Of a stretch of 64,000 nt of DNA, positions 11,658 through 22,401 are shown piece after piece (the stretch's first letter is position 1; every line of letters starts with the position of its first letter). Source of the DNA: Arachis hypogaea. Lineage: Eukaryota > Streptophyta > Magnoliopsida > Fabales > Fabaceae. The notes below the pieces were generated by a model. The model saw only the letters and a list, made by a program, of their open reading frames with translations. It was not told the origin of the DNA and did not search any database. The position numbers and the translations under genes were made by a program. The DNA lies in the NCBI RefSeq assembly GCF_003086295.3, contig NC_092054.1, positions 13,217,878 to 13,281,877 of the forward strand, written 5' to 3'.

Positions 11658-12743
11658 ATGGCTTCTCCTTCTCTCTCAGTTCCCTACGCTCTTCTTCCAA
11701 GCATTCAGCAAACACACCTCGTTGATGATGATGATGATCCTATAACCGTTGATAGAAGCATCTTCAGTTTATCGGAGAACAAGCGTTATGAGTGGAAGAA
11801 CATGTTGGAGGGTCATGTTGGAGCATGGTGTGTTGGTTCTTCTCACGGTTGGATTGTGCTTTTGGATCAGAATGGAGTTCCACTTCTTCTAAATTCTTCT
11901 TCTTCCACTACCATTAAAGTACCACCTCTTCCCCTTTCATTCTTGCACCCTGTCACATATTCTTACTTTGCTGAATACTTAAGGAAAATGTTCATAGTCA
12001 AAGCAACCTTGATGTGTTCTTCCTCTCCTTCAAGCTACATTCTTGCCATCATATATGGTTCAAACAACAAGATTGCTTATTGCAATTCTGCAACTTGGGT
12101 TGAGCTCTCTCATGATAAGCAATCTTACTGTGACATTGTGTTCAGCAACAACTATCTTTATGCCTTGACACAAGATGGTTCTATTGAAGTTTGGAATATT
12201 TGTGGGCAAATTCCTAAAAGATTGATTCTTTTAACACCAACTGTGGAGGAGAATGATGAAGATGAGAAACCATATTTAGGAGAAAACTTCTCAAAAAATT
12301 TGTACTTGGTGGTATCTGCAGAAGAAATTTTGCTGGTGATAAGGTTTATTGGGAATTTTGTGAATGATGACGGGTTGGTAATAGAAGAAGGAGATCTTTT
12401 ATCATCTGAGAATACACAACCATTGATTTGTCCTTATAGAACAAAATATTTTACTGTTTATAAACTTGATATTGGAGACAAGAAGTGGAAAAAGATGAGA
12501 TCTTTACATGATAAAGTTTTGTTCTTGGGTGCTAATGAGTCTATATCAATGGATGCTAACGCTTGCTTAGGGTGTAAAGCAAACTCAATCTATTTCACAG
12601 ATGATAGGTGGGAAGAGATGACTTTGGACTACATGTATGGTGGACATGATTGGGGTGTTTTCAATCTTCAAGAAAAATGTATTAAGAGCCTCATGGAATG
12701 TGCAAATAGGATTGATCCTCCACCAATTTGGATAGTTCCATAG
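11658..12743 (+). CDS. KIB1-4 beta-propeller (DUF295) protein, copy 2
   Basis: Also 361 residues and intact, nearly identical to copy 1; substitutions are scattered and mostly conservative (for example V/I and K/R changes). An upstream in-frame ATG at 11634 would add eight residues, but 11658 is chosen because it lines up with the ATG of copies 1 and 3. Family motifs are all present: GSSHGWIVLLD, YFTVYKLDIGDKKWKKM, IYFTDDRWEEM, GGHDWGVF. No F-box. It sits between the exon blocks of the malic-enzyme relic. Having two full-length copies with open frames suggests both are, or recently were, under selection. Confidence 0.9.
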   Translation: MASPSLSVPYALLPSIQQTHLVDDDDDPITVDRSIFSLSENKRYEWKNMLEGHVGAWCVGSSHGWIVLLDQNGVPLLLNSSSSTTIKVPPLPLSFLHPVTYSYFAEYLRKMFIVKATLMCSSSPSSYILAIIYGSNNKIAYCNSATWVELSHDKQSYCDIVFSNNYLYALTQDGSIEVWNICGQIPKRLILLTPTVEENDEDEKPYLGENFSKNLYLVVSAEEILLVIRFIGNFVNDDGLVIEEGDLLSSENTQPLICPYRTKYFTVYKLDIGDKKWKKMRSLHDKVLFLGANESISMDANACLGCKANSIYFTDDRWEEMTLDYMYGGHDWGVFNLQEKCIKSLMECANRIDPPPIWIVP

Positions 12744-13070
12744 TAATTTAGGGTTTGCCATTTCCCATTTAGAATGATATGGTTCTTTTGTAATTGACTT
12801 TTTTTTTTTTTCTTCTCTATTTGACAATTCAAGAAATCATGTAAAGAACTTAAGATTCGCGGACTTTTTTTAAGTACATATGACACATTACAATATATCT
12901 TTTTCATTCCTCCTAGTAATCTATTATGGTCTCTTTTTGGTAGAAACCTGTGTATGATGTGGTACAGTAATCACCTTTTCTTTTTTACTTCTAATTTAAA
13001 GAACATCATAAGCAAATTGAATTGAACAGTGTTGAGCATTATGCGTCTCTTATTTTTCATGCTTACAATA
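12744..13070. repeat. 3' flank of the KIB duplication unit
   Basis: Matches 51387-51720 nearly throughout, including CAGTAATCACCTTTTC and ACATCATAAGCAAATTGAAT, showing that copy 2 and the 51-kb copy share at least 300 bp of 3' flank. Copy 1 shares only the first part. Confidence 0.7.
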
Positions 13071-14041
13071 AATGAAGAAAACATTTGGTTGCTGCATCAA
13101 TAGTTTAATAGTAGTTCCTTCATCAAATATCGTAATGCAGAAAGTTTCCTTAATGGTTGCTGCAAATATACAAACCATGATAATTGCCTATAAACATACA
13201 ATAAGTTTTCTTAATGACACAGACACACTGCCATTAATATTTGGCTTCCTTTCTTCGACCAAAACCAGCAAACCTGATCAACAGAAAATTGATCCAAAGT
13301 TTCAGGACAATTCCAAACAATGAATTCCATTGGAAATTAATCATAGAACAGTGCATAACTAGATGTGTATTTTGATTTTGAACTATATTCAAGACAAAAG
13401 ATTTGAGTTAAATCTATCAATGGATCCATTTGGACAACCTTTAAAAGTAAACATCCATTGACACCCCACAATATATTGTCTTTCATTGTTTTGATAAAAA
13501 AAATAATAATTAAGATGAGGAGAAGGATAATACTAATAGGGGGATAAGGGATCCCCTATACAAAAGCAAAAACAAAAAACTAAAGATTTGTTTATAAAGC
13601 ATAGCTTTCCAATCTCTCAACATGTCTGAGAGGGAAAGTCCCCTATAAAGATAATCAGTTTTACATCAACTAGTTGCTAGGTGTCTAATTCTATACGACA
13701 ATATATGTACTTGCTGGTTTTGGACCTACTTCTCGTGCTCTGTTAGATTTCTGAGTTTGTGGCATATTGATTAACTTGTGGTTTTATGGATGATAACCTA
13801 AGAAAGCATCTAATATAGGTTTAACTAATTTTTTAGGGGAGTAAAGTTCTTGTTTCTTATTTTGTTTTACCTTGTTATAATTGATTTTTGTTCTGCCATG
13901 CATTTGAACTGTGAAAATCTTCTGTACGTTTTAAATAACTAGTTCATCACAGAAGTGTCTTTTGTTTTCTTTATTTTCTCTTGGGACAACTTATTACAGC
14001 TGCAACTTAACTACGTAACGGTTTTTTTTTTTTTTATGTAG
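13071..14041. other. Intergenic, no supported gene
   Basis: No recognised coding sequence. Contains the minus-strand copy of the short repeat noted at 7685 (about 13595-13680) and, at the right end, a long pyrimidine tract (T-run 14022-14035) that serves as acceptor for the next malic-enzyme exon. Confidence 0.45.
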
Positions 14042-14227
14042 GAAATGGTCGCATTGGCCACTGCAACCAGGGAAACAACATGTACCTCTTTCCAGCGTTA
14101 GTTGGAAATTTTAATAAAATTTCCTCTATGTTGTGCTGTTGTATTAAATATGGTTAGTTTTCTCAATAAGTTATGTTTTTGTTCCAGCATTGGTCTTGAT
14201 ATGCTACAGGCTGCTGCTGAGCGCTAA
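14042..14227 (+). pseudogene. NAD-malic enzyme exon remnants (C-terminal part)
   Basis: Two exon pieces. The first, 14042 to about 14097, reads GNGRIGHCNQGNNMYLFP, the conserved block that ends the NAD-binding domain of malic enzymes. The second, about 14188-14227, reads IGLDMLQAAAER and then a stop; compared with the family it lacks about 14 residues between IGL and MLQAAAER, an in-frame internal deletion. The exons between the 9532 piece and this one are lost. KIB copy 2 lies in the gap. Confidence 0.8.
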
Positions 14228-14334
14228 ATCTTTCTACATTTAATAAATTTTTTTATAGATTTGGCATGAAAAGAATTTGCTGAGCGGTATGAAAAGAATT
14301 TTAAGTACATATCACAATTCACAGGGCGTTGAGG

Positions 14335-14541
14335 TTATTAAGATTGACATATTTTTTAACCGGATCTTTTTTAATCTTTTTCAACAATATTTTATCTTAT
14401 TAATGATATTTTAAGATTTAATCAGATTTTAGTTTCCTGTTTTAATGTAGATATCTTAGTCTATTTAAAGTCTTAAAAGTTCTCTTCCATGAAATTAAAC
14501 AGTGTCAAAAAATAAGCGTAAAAAACAATACTCACACTTCA
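14335..14541 (+). promoter_or_regulatory. Upstream region of KIB copy 3
   Basis: The proximal 200 bp are shared with copies 1 and 2, including the TATA-like TATTTAAAG at 14462-14470. The homology stops near 14335, shorter than for the other two copies. Confidence 0.6.
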
Positions 14542-15171
14542 ATGGCTTCTCCTTCTCTCTCAGTTCCCTACGCTCTTCTTCCAAGCATTCAGCAAACACA
14601 CCTCATTGATGATGATGATGATCCTATAACTGTTGATAGAAGCATCTTCAGTTTATCGGAGAACAAGCGTTATGAGTGGAAGAACATGTTGGAGGGTCTT
14701 GTTGGAGCGTGGTGTGTTGGTTCTTCTCATGGTTGGATTGTGCTTTTGGATCAGAATGGAGTTCCACTTCTTCTAAATCCTTCTTCTTTCACTACCATTA
14801 ACTTACCACCTCTTCCCCTTTCATTCTTGCACCCTGTCACATATTCTTACTTTGCTGAATACTTAAGGAAAACGTTCATAGTCAAAGCAATCTTGATGTG
14901 TTGTTCCTCTCCTTCAAGCTACATTCTTGCCATCATATATGGTTCAAACAACAAGATTGCTTATTGCAATTCTGCAACTTGGGTTGAGCTCTCTCATGAT
15001 AAGCAATCTTATTGTGACATTGTGCTCAGCAACAACTATCTTTATGCCTTAACACAATATGGTTCTGTTGAAGTTTGGAATATTTGTGGACAAATTCCTA
15101 AAAGATTGATTCTTTTAACACCAACTATGGAGGGGAATTACGAAGAGGAGAAAGCATATTTAGAAGATAAC
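14542..15171 (+). pseudogene. KIB1-4 (DUF295) copy 3, cut by retroelement
   Basis: The first 210 codons of a KIB gene, in frame and highly similar to copies 1 and 2, up to LILLTPTMEGNYEEEKAYLE; the 5' LTR of the Sirevirus starts at 15172 and supplies the stop. The acidic segment reads NYEEEK, as in the fragments at 50.7 and 50.9 kb, whereas copies 1 and 2 have DEDEK, so copy 3 and those fragments are one sublineage. The missing C-terminal half is not found beyond the 3' LTR at 26494, apart from a short run, AAGAAATTT. Confidence 0.88.
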
Positions 15172-16988
15172 TGATGAGTTTGGAAACTCCCATTCAATTT
15201 GATGATGAACAAATATTATTAAAATATTTAATTACAAAATTATTGATTTGATCTCAATTCACATTTGCTTAATTAATAATTTTGTTGTGCAGATTTTATA
15301 TTGGGCCGAGAAATGAGTTTCTGGATTAAGCCCAATAACCAACCTTGTTGCATGCTTTAAAGGGCTAAAACTGAATTGTTAATGGGCCAAAATAAATTTG
15401 AATATTGCAAGCCCAAACAAATGCTTTCTTAATTCTATGCTGAATCCAAAATTCATCAGGAAAGCAAATGTTAACTAATTGGGCCAGCTTTATTTTTCAA
15501 TACTAGAAGCCCAAGTCTTTTAGTGATGAATGATTCCAAGCCCGGTCCAATACTAAGAAAGCAAATTGGTTTCATGCTTCCAACGGACTCCATTGCTTGC
15601 TAAGAATGGATTTCAAATCTTAGTATGCTAGCATTGGAAACTTGAGAGAGAACTTGACTTTGATTTGATGGGAATCATTATGATTAATGCTATACGCTAC
15701 TCAAAGCAAGGGAAGTAAAAAGCAATCTATCAACTTGTTTCACTCTTATTTAATTGCTTTTTACTTTAACTTCACATTCTCTCTCATCTCTTCCTTCTTC
15801 TCTCTTCGGTCCTTGTCCAGGAAATAATGGAAGAAATGTTCTTCAACCAACAGAAGGAAGAAGCTGCATGCATCAAGACCATCAATCTAATGATGGCAAG
15901 AAAACATACTAAAATAAAAATGAGCTGTGGCTAAGATACTTACCAAATGTGGTCTTTGGTGAGGTTATCTTGAGCTTTGCATGCTCAAAAAGGAAGAAGA
16001 AGATCTCGGCCAGCAAGGGAGATTCTTGAAGCATGGCTTGTCTTTGATTCTGCTCAACCACCACAGGGAGTAGCTAGAGTGGCGAAGTGATGGTTGAAGG
16101 CAGAGATTGAAGCAGATGAAGTCATCATCATCATGAAGCATCAAGGGCCAGAATTTCATCTTGGAGAGCAAGCCAAGGATGAAGAGCTCGGATTGATGAA
16201 GGGTGATGATCAAGAAAGGACTAGAGGTAATTGCATGTTGGTTAATGCATGGTTATCTCTTCTCTATGTGGCCGAACCGGTTTTGTTGAAGGAGGAAGAA
16301 GTTGGTTCGGTTTTGGCTTCAATAAGTGGAGGCTCCCCTCTTCTATAATAAGGGTGGACAGCCACTGTTTGAAGCAAGGAGAAAATTTGAGAGTGCAAGG
16401 CACAGAGTTCTCAGAGCTACCTGAGCTAACAGTTTTCTCTTCTCCTTTAATGTATTCAGTTTTGTATTTTTCTGTTTAATTTTGTCATGTCTTGAGTCTC
16501 ATGGTAAAAGGCAAACAGTGAGGTTTGTAATGAAAAAAGCCATAGAGCGGAAAAAGACAGAGAGTGCAAAATTAAAAGAAAAAAGCCATAAATGTCTTAG
16601 AGTTCCTTTGTTCATCTATGTTGTGTTTCATGATTCTGTGGGAATCCCCTTGTAAGTTGGATTAGCACTTTACAAGTTGTAATCAGATTGATTATAGTGA
16701 AATTCCATCATGTTTGTGATGGAGACTGGATGTAGGCTGCACTGCACTTAGCAGCTGAACCAGGATATATCTGGGTGTAATCTTTCCTCTCTCCAACTCC
16801 ATTTCTGTTTTATACTGCACAGGAGCAAAAATCAAAATGTCTCGTGGCAAGTGACGAGCAAAAACAAAAAGTCTCGTGTCCAGAGACGAGCTAAAACAGA
16901 AAAGTCTCCTCTGAGTTCAGCAAGTGTTAGCAACATAAAAAAGGGGGCTAAGATTCAACCCCCCTTCTCTTAGCCACTGAAACCATCA
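15172..16988 (+). repeat. Sirevirus 5' LTR
   Basis: Starts TGATGAGTTTGG and ends ACTGAAACCATCA two bases before the primer-binding site. Contains a TATA-like TCTATAATAAGG near 16343-16354, followed by the presumed transcript leader. Near the 3' end there are two small palindromes of the GTCTCGT...ACGAG type (about 16840-16895) and an inverted pair AAGGGGG/CCCCCCTT (16941-16966). ORFs inside the LTR are not conserved coding sequence. Confidence 0.9.
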
Positions 16989-16990
16989 AT

Positions 16991-17002
16991 TGGTATCAGA
17001 GC
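16991..17002 (+). promoter_or_regulatory. Primer-binding site (initiator tRNA-Met)
   Basis: TGGTATCAGAGC, complementary to the 3' end of plant initiator tRNA-Met, the usual primer of plant Ty1-copia elements. It lies two bases after the 5' LTR and fixes the LTR end. Confidence 0.93.
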
Positions 17003-17048
17003 TTGGTCTCAAAGAGATCAAGCTTTGCAGCTTGGAGTAAAGATCCTC

Positions 17049-18761
17049 ATGACAGAAAACAGTGGCGCAAATGTGGTGTCCTATAATCTAACTGAAGGTC
17101 AATCAAGCAACAGACCTCCTCTTTTCAATGGGAAAAACTATACCTATTGGAAGGAGAGGATGAAGATATTCGTACAAGCAGTGGATTACAGACTTTGGAA
17201 GATTATTCTCGAAGGGCCTCAATTTCCAACTATCACAAGTGCAGAAGGAGTTGTTTCTCTCAAACCAGAAGCAAGATGGACCGAGGAAGATAGGAAGAAG
17301 GTGGAGTTAAATGCCAAGGCAATAAATCTGCTCAACTGTGCTATAAGCTTCGAGGAGTACCGACGGGTATCAAGATGCACAATGGCAAAGGAAATCTGGG
17401 ATAAATTGCAAATCACCCATGAAGGAACCACCATTGTGAAGAAGACTCGGACAGACATGTTGAATAGAGAGTATGAAATGTTTGCAATGAAGGAAGGAGA
17501 GTCCATTGATGAACTGTTCGAACGGTTCAATGCTATCATTGTTGGCTTAGATGCTCTGGGAATTACACATTCTGATTCTGTGCTAGTGAGAAGAGTGTTG
17601 AGATGTCTCACAAAAGAGTGGGAAACTAAAGCCTTAATTATTTCTGAGAGCAGTAGCTTAGACTCCATGACTCTTGATGATTTGAGAGGAAATCTTCTTG
17701 CTTTTGAAAATACCTATTTGAAAAAAGATACAAAAAAGAAAGGAATTGCATTTTCTTCTGTGACTAACCCTCTGGATGATGAATCCAGTGATAACTCTTC
17801 TGAAAATGAGTTTGTTTTATTTGCAAAAAAATTCAGGAAAATGGCTAAGCTCAAAGGCAAAGGCAGCAGCTCAAGGAGGATGAAGAAAGACTTGAGCAAA
17901 GTAATTTGTTACAATTGCAAGGAAATGGGACATTTCAAATCTGGTTGTCCCAAGCTGAAAAAGGAGGAAAAGCCGAAAAGGGGAAAGAAGAAAGGACTGA
18001 TGGCCACATGGGAAGACTTGGAGAATGACTCTGATGATGATGATGAAGAAACCGAGACTAAGTCACAAACATGTCTCATGGCAGACCACATAGATCAGGT
18101 AGTCTTTCATAACCCTAACACTGAAGATCTTCATCTTATGATAGACCACCTTTCTGAAAAAATAAGATGTTTTCTGCTGAAAAATCAAGAACTTGAACAG
18201 CAAATTACCATTCTTAAGGCCGAAAACAGTTTTCTAAAAGAAAAAGTGAGAGAGGCTGAAACTGCTTGTGATCTTGTTGAAGAAAATAAGCAGTTAAGAG
18301 CCCAAGTTAGGAGCTGTGAAAGTAACCATTGTGTTCTTGCATATGTGGACTGTTTTAAACAAAATGAAGAATTGTTTAAAAAGGTTAAAAGACTTGAGGA
18401 AGACTTGGCCAAATTTACACAAAGTTCTGAAAGTTTAAATCACATCTTGGCTAGTCAAAAACCTCTTTATGATAAGGCTGGGTTGGGGTTTCATAAATCT
18501 GAAAATTCACATTTTGAAAATATTGCTTCATCTTCTAATGACACAAGATTTCAAGATCCCACCTACTTTAACAAAAAGGCAACTCCAAGGTTTTGTAGAC
18601 TATGCAATCGGAATGGACACTTTCCCATTCAATGCTTTTTCGGTGAAAGAATAGTTGGTGACAAAGTTTATAAAATTGTTTTTGATTACAATGGCTTAGG
18701 ACATAGAAGATGGTTTAACGTAAAAGGATCCAAAAAGATTTGGATACCTAAGGTTACTTAA
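17049..18761 (+). CDS. gag: Sirevirus Gag polyprotein
   Basis: About 570 residues from the ATG at 17049, uninterrupted. The N-terminal part (FNGKNYTYWKERMKIFVQ) is the copia gag family (UBN2/Retrotran_gag). A CCHC zinc knuckle, CYNCKEMGHFKSGCP, lies near residue 290, followed by basic and acidic tracts and a predicted coiled coil (about residues 375-460, rich in Glu, Lys and Leu). A second knuckle-like motif, CRLCNRNGHFPIQC, sits near residue 515; large gags with a C-terminal extension are typical of Sireviruses. Gag would form the virus-like particle and package element RNA. Confidence 0.92.
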   Translation: MTENSGANVVSYNLTEGQSSNRPPLFNGKNYTYWKERMKIFVQAVDYRLWKIILEGPQFPTITSAEGVVSLKPEARWTEEDRKKVELNAKAINLLNCAISFEEYRRVSRCTMAKEIWDKLQITHEGTTIVKKTRTDMLNREYEMFAMKEGESIDELFERFNAIIVGLDALGITHSDSVLVRRVLRCLTKEWETKALIISESSSLDSMTLDDLRGNLLAFENTYLKKDTKKKGIAFSSVTNPLDDESSDNSSENEFVLFAKKFRKMAKLKGKGSSSRRMKKDLSKVICYNCKEMGHFKSGCPKLKKEEKPKRGKKKGLMATWEDLENDSDDDDEETETKSQTCLMADHIDQVVFHNPNTEDLHLMIDHLSEKIRCFLLKNQELEQQITILKAENSFLKEKVREAETACDLVEENKQLRAQVRSCESNHCVLAYVDCFKQNEELFKKVKRLEEDLAKFTQSSESLNHILASQKPLYDKAGLGFHKSENSHFENIASSSNDTRFQDPTYFNKKATPRFCRLCNRNGHFPIQCFFGERIVGDKVYKIVFDYNGLGHRRWFNVKGSKKIWIPKVT

Positions 18762-18775
18762 GCATTGTTTTGTAG

Positions 18776-21700
18776 GTGTGCCTAGCATCCAAAAGGAAGG
18801 AAAATGTGTGGTATATGGACAGCGGATGCTCTAGGCATATGACCGGAAAGGCAACCTTCTTCATAAAGCTTGATGACTATGATGGAGGACTTGTCACTTT
18901 CGGTGATGATGCAAAAGGAAAAATTGTGGCTGTTGGGAAAGTTGGTAAAAACTTTTCTTCTTGTATAAATGATGTTCTCCTTGTACATGGCTTGAAACAT
19001 AATTTGCTTAGTGTTAGTCAACTTTGTGATTTGGGTTTTAAAGTTATCTTTAAGAAATCTGTTTGTTTAGTTGTGTGTGAAAAAACTGGGAATGTTCTTC
19101 TTGAAGCTAAAAGATGCAACAATGTGTATGGATTAACTCTTGAGGATTTAAAGGAACAAAATGTAACATGCTTCACATCTTTTGAATCTGAAAAATGGCT
19201 TTGGCATAGAAAGTTGGGACATGCTAGCATGTATCAAATTTCTAAGCTAGTCAAAAGAAATTTGGTTAGAGGAATCCCAAACATCAAGTTTGATAAGGAT
19301 CTCACTTGTGACGCTTGTCAATTAGGCAAACAAGTAAAATCCTCTTTTAAATCAAAAGATGGAATCTCAACCAAAAGGCCATTGGAAATGTTACATATTG
19401 ATCTTTTTGGTCCTACTAGAACTCAAAGTTTAGGAGGTAAACATTATGGTCTTGTGGTGGTAGATGATTACTCTAGATTTGGTTGGGTACTTTTCCTTGC
19501 TCATAAGAATGATGCTTTTCATGCTTTTTCCACCCTTTGTAAGAAAATTCAAAATGAAAAGGATTTGAAAATTGCCTATTTAAGAAGTGATCATGGAAGA
19601 GAATTTGAAAATCAAGATTTTGAAAAATTCTGTGATGACTTAGGGATTTCTCATAATTTTTCATGTCCTAGAACCCCCAACAAAATGGGGTGGTTGAAAG
19701 AAGGAATAGAAGCCTTCAAGAAATGACTAGGGCTATGTTATGTGAGAGTGAAATTCCTAAATTCTTATGGGCTGAAGCTGTGAACACAGCATGTTATATT
19801 TTGAATAGAACAATCATTAGAAAAGGGTTAAAGAAAACACCATATGAGCTATGGAAAGGAACCCCTCCAAATCTTAAGTACTTTCATGTTTTTGGATGCA
19901 AATGTTTTGTACTTAACAATAAGGAAAACCTTGGAAAATTTGATCCAAAATCATATGAAGGAATGTTTGTTGGATATTCCACCACAAGCAAGGCCTATAG
20001 AGTTTATCTCAAGGAGCATAGGACAATAGAGGAATCCATACATGTTACTTTTTGTGATTCTAACTTAATTCCCAGTATTGTGAAGGATATTGATTCAGAT
20101 TGTGAAGATGGAACAAGCAAAGAAATTTCCAAATCTGTCCAGAATGAAGAATCTGTCAGCCCTGTTCTGTCTCGTCAGATTGGAGGAGACACTTCCATTT
20201 TGTCTCCTGAACAGGCACGAGCAACTGAAACAGTGAGACCACCAGAAGTTCATCAAAGTTCTACACCTGTCCGAAAGCCTAGAGAATGGAAGTCTATGAG
20301 AGGTTATCCTCATGATTTCATCATTGGTGATCCTTCTCATGGCGTAACAACAAGATCCTCCACCAAAAGGCAAACCGAACCTAGCAACTTTGCTTTCTTG
20401 TCACAAATGGAGCCCAACAATGTCAAACAAGCTCTTGAAGATCCATCATGGGTCAAGGCCATGCAAGAGGAGCTAGCTCAATTTGACAAGAATGAGGTTT
20501 GGACATTAGTAACCTATTCGGATGGTATGAAGGTAACGGGTACTAAGTGGGTATTTAAAAATAAACTTGGTGAGGATGGACAAGTTGTTCGTAACAAGGC
20601 TAGATTAGTGGCCCAAGGTTACGATCAAGAAGAGGGTATAGATTTTGATGAGTCTTTTGCTCCGGTAGCTAGAATGGAAGCAATTCGTTTGCTTCTTGCC
20701 TATGCCGCCCATAAAGGTTTCAAAATGTTTCAAATGGATGTTAAATGTGCTTTCCTTAATGGCTTTATTGATAGAGAAGTGTATGTGGCACAACCCCCCG
20801 GTTTTGAACATAAAGAGTTTCCAAATCATGTTTTTAAATTATCTAAGGCTCTTTATGGGCTTAGACAAGCTCCAAGAGCTTGGTATGAAAGGCTTAGTGC
20901 CTTCTTGTTGGAAAATGAATTTCAAAGGGGTACCACCGACACTACTTTATTCATTAAAGCATCTAATGATGATATACTTCTTGTTCAAGTTTATGTTGAT
21001 GACATTGTATTTGGTTCGGCCAATATTTCCTTGTGTGAAGAGTTTGGAAAACTCATGACTAGTGAGTTTGAAATGAGTTTAATGGGAGAGCTTACTTTCT
21101 TTCTTGGCCTCCAAATTAAACAAACTCCTAGTGGTACTTTTATTTACCAAGGAAAATATGCAAAAGAACTTATTAAAAAGTTTGGCCTAGAAAATTCCAA
21201 AGCAATGGGCACTCCAATGCATCCTAATACAAAACTTGAAAAGGATGATGATGGCCAAGATGTAGATGAAACAAGGTATAGAGGAATGATAGGTTCACTA
21301 ATGTATCTTACCTCCTCTAGACCGGATATTGTTCAAAGTGTGGGTGTATGTTCAAGATTTCAATCTCACCCAAAAGAATCCCATCTTACGGCTGTTAAAC
21401 GCATCATTAGATACATTAAGGGAACTTGTGATTATGGCTTGTGGTATCCTAAATCTGATGAATTTTGTGCAGTAGGGTTTTGTGATGCAGATTATGCGGG
21501 AGATAAAGTGGATAGAAGAAGCACGTCCGGCATGTGTTGCTTCCTTGGAAGCTCACTCAACATGTGGTCAAGCAAGAAACAAGCCACAGTGGCTTTATCC
21601 ACAGCTGAAGCAGAATACATTTCTGCATCTGCATGTTGCACACAATTAATTTGGTTAAAAACACAATTGGAAGATTACAAATTAAAAATCAGTAGTATAC

Positions 21701-21951
21701 CCCTATTTTGTGATAATATGAGTGCAATAAATATTTCAAAAAATCCTGTTTTGCACTCAAGAACCAAGCATATTGAGATAAAATATCATTTTATTAGGGA
21801 ACATGTTCAAAAGAGTACTATTGATATTCAATTTGTAAAATCAGGAGACCAAATTGCTGATATTTTTACAAAACCCCTCTGTGAAGACAGATTCTGTACC
21901 TTGAGAAAAAGCTTGGGAATGTTTGATTTAAGTTTCATTGAAAATTTGTGA
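18776..21951 (+). pseudogene. pol: Sirevirus Pol (protease, integrase, RT, RNase H), frameshifted
   Basis: Pol opens right after a TAG at 18773-18775, in a different frame from gag, so expression would need frameshifting, reinitiation or use of the acceptor-like TTGTTTTGTAG there. Domains in order: aspartic protease (YMDSGCSRHMTG, about 18813), integrase zinc-binding HHCC (HRKLGHAS ... CDACQLGK, 19200-19330), integrase core (LHIDLFGP, VVDDYSRFGW), reverse transcriptase (YVDDIVFG about 20990) and RNase H ([20 protein letters not shown]). A run of five C at 19674-19678 is one base short relative to the family, which shifts the frame within the integrase core; downstream the frame is open to 21951. 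Confidence 0.93.
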
Positions 21952-22401
21952 ATATTTGATTCTGATCAGTTTTTGCTCGTAGGTTTGGACGAGAAACAAT
22001 AAATGGCAGAATGAAAAAGCTGTGGTCAAGGGGGAGGCAACGCAGAATTCGAATTTTATGGGCCCCACCAAAAATTCTTTGACCCACCATGACAGTTTTG
22101 TTAGTTTCATTTCTTTTGAAAAATTAAATCAACAAAATCCCTTGGTTGTCTCATCAAATCTTGTTGGAAGAAGCATGTTGTCAAATCAAATCTTTCCCTC
22201 CAACTAATCCCTTGATTTAGGGAAACCTCTTTTCAGTTTTTGAAACCCCCCCATGGATAATAACCGCTCTCTTAATGGGTAATAACTTCTCTCATTCTCT
22301 CTCCAATTAAGCATTTAATGCTTCTCTAACCTCCCATCACTCACCTCACTATTCGGCCACCCTTTCATCTCCAACTTCCATCTCCATTGATCTCTTTCAT
22401 T
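21952..22401 (+). other. Spacer between pol and env-like ORF
   Basis: About 450 bp, CT-rich towards its 3' end (22300-22400) just before the env-like ATG. No conserved ORF. The pyrimidine-rich leader could hold a splice acceptor for a subgenomic transcript, but no junction can be proved from sequence. Confidence 0.5.

Noticed and set aside
16094..16348. ORFs inside the Sirevirus LTRs (also 25614-26003)
   Set aside because: They differ in frame between the two LTRs because of small indels, so they are not conserved coding sequence.
17219..18412. Minus-strand ORFs across gag
   Set aside because: Antisense shadows of the gag frame.
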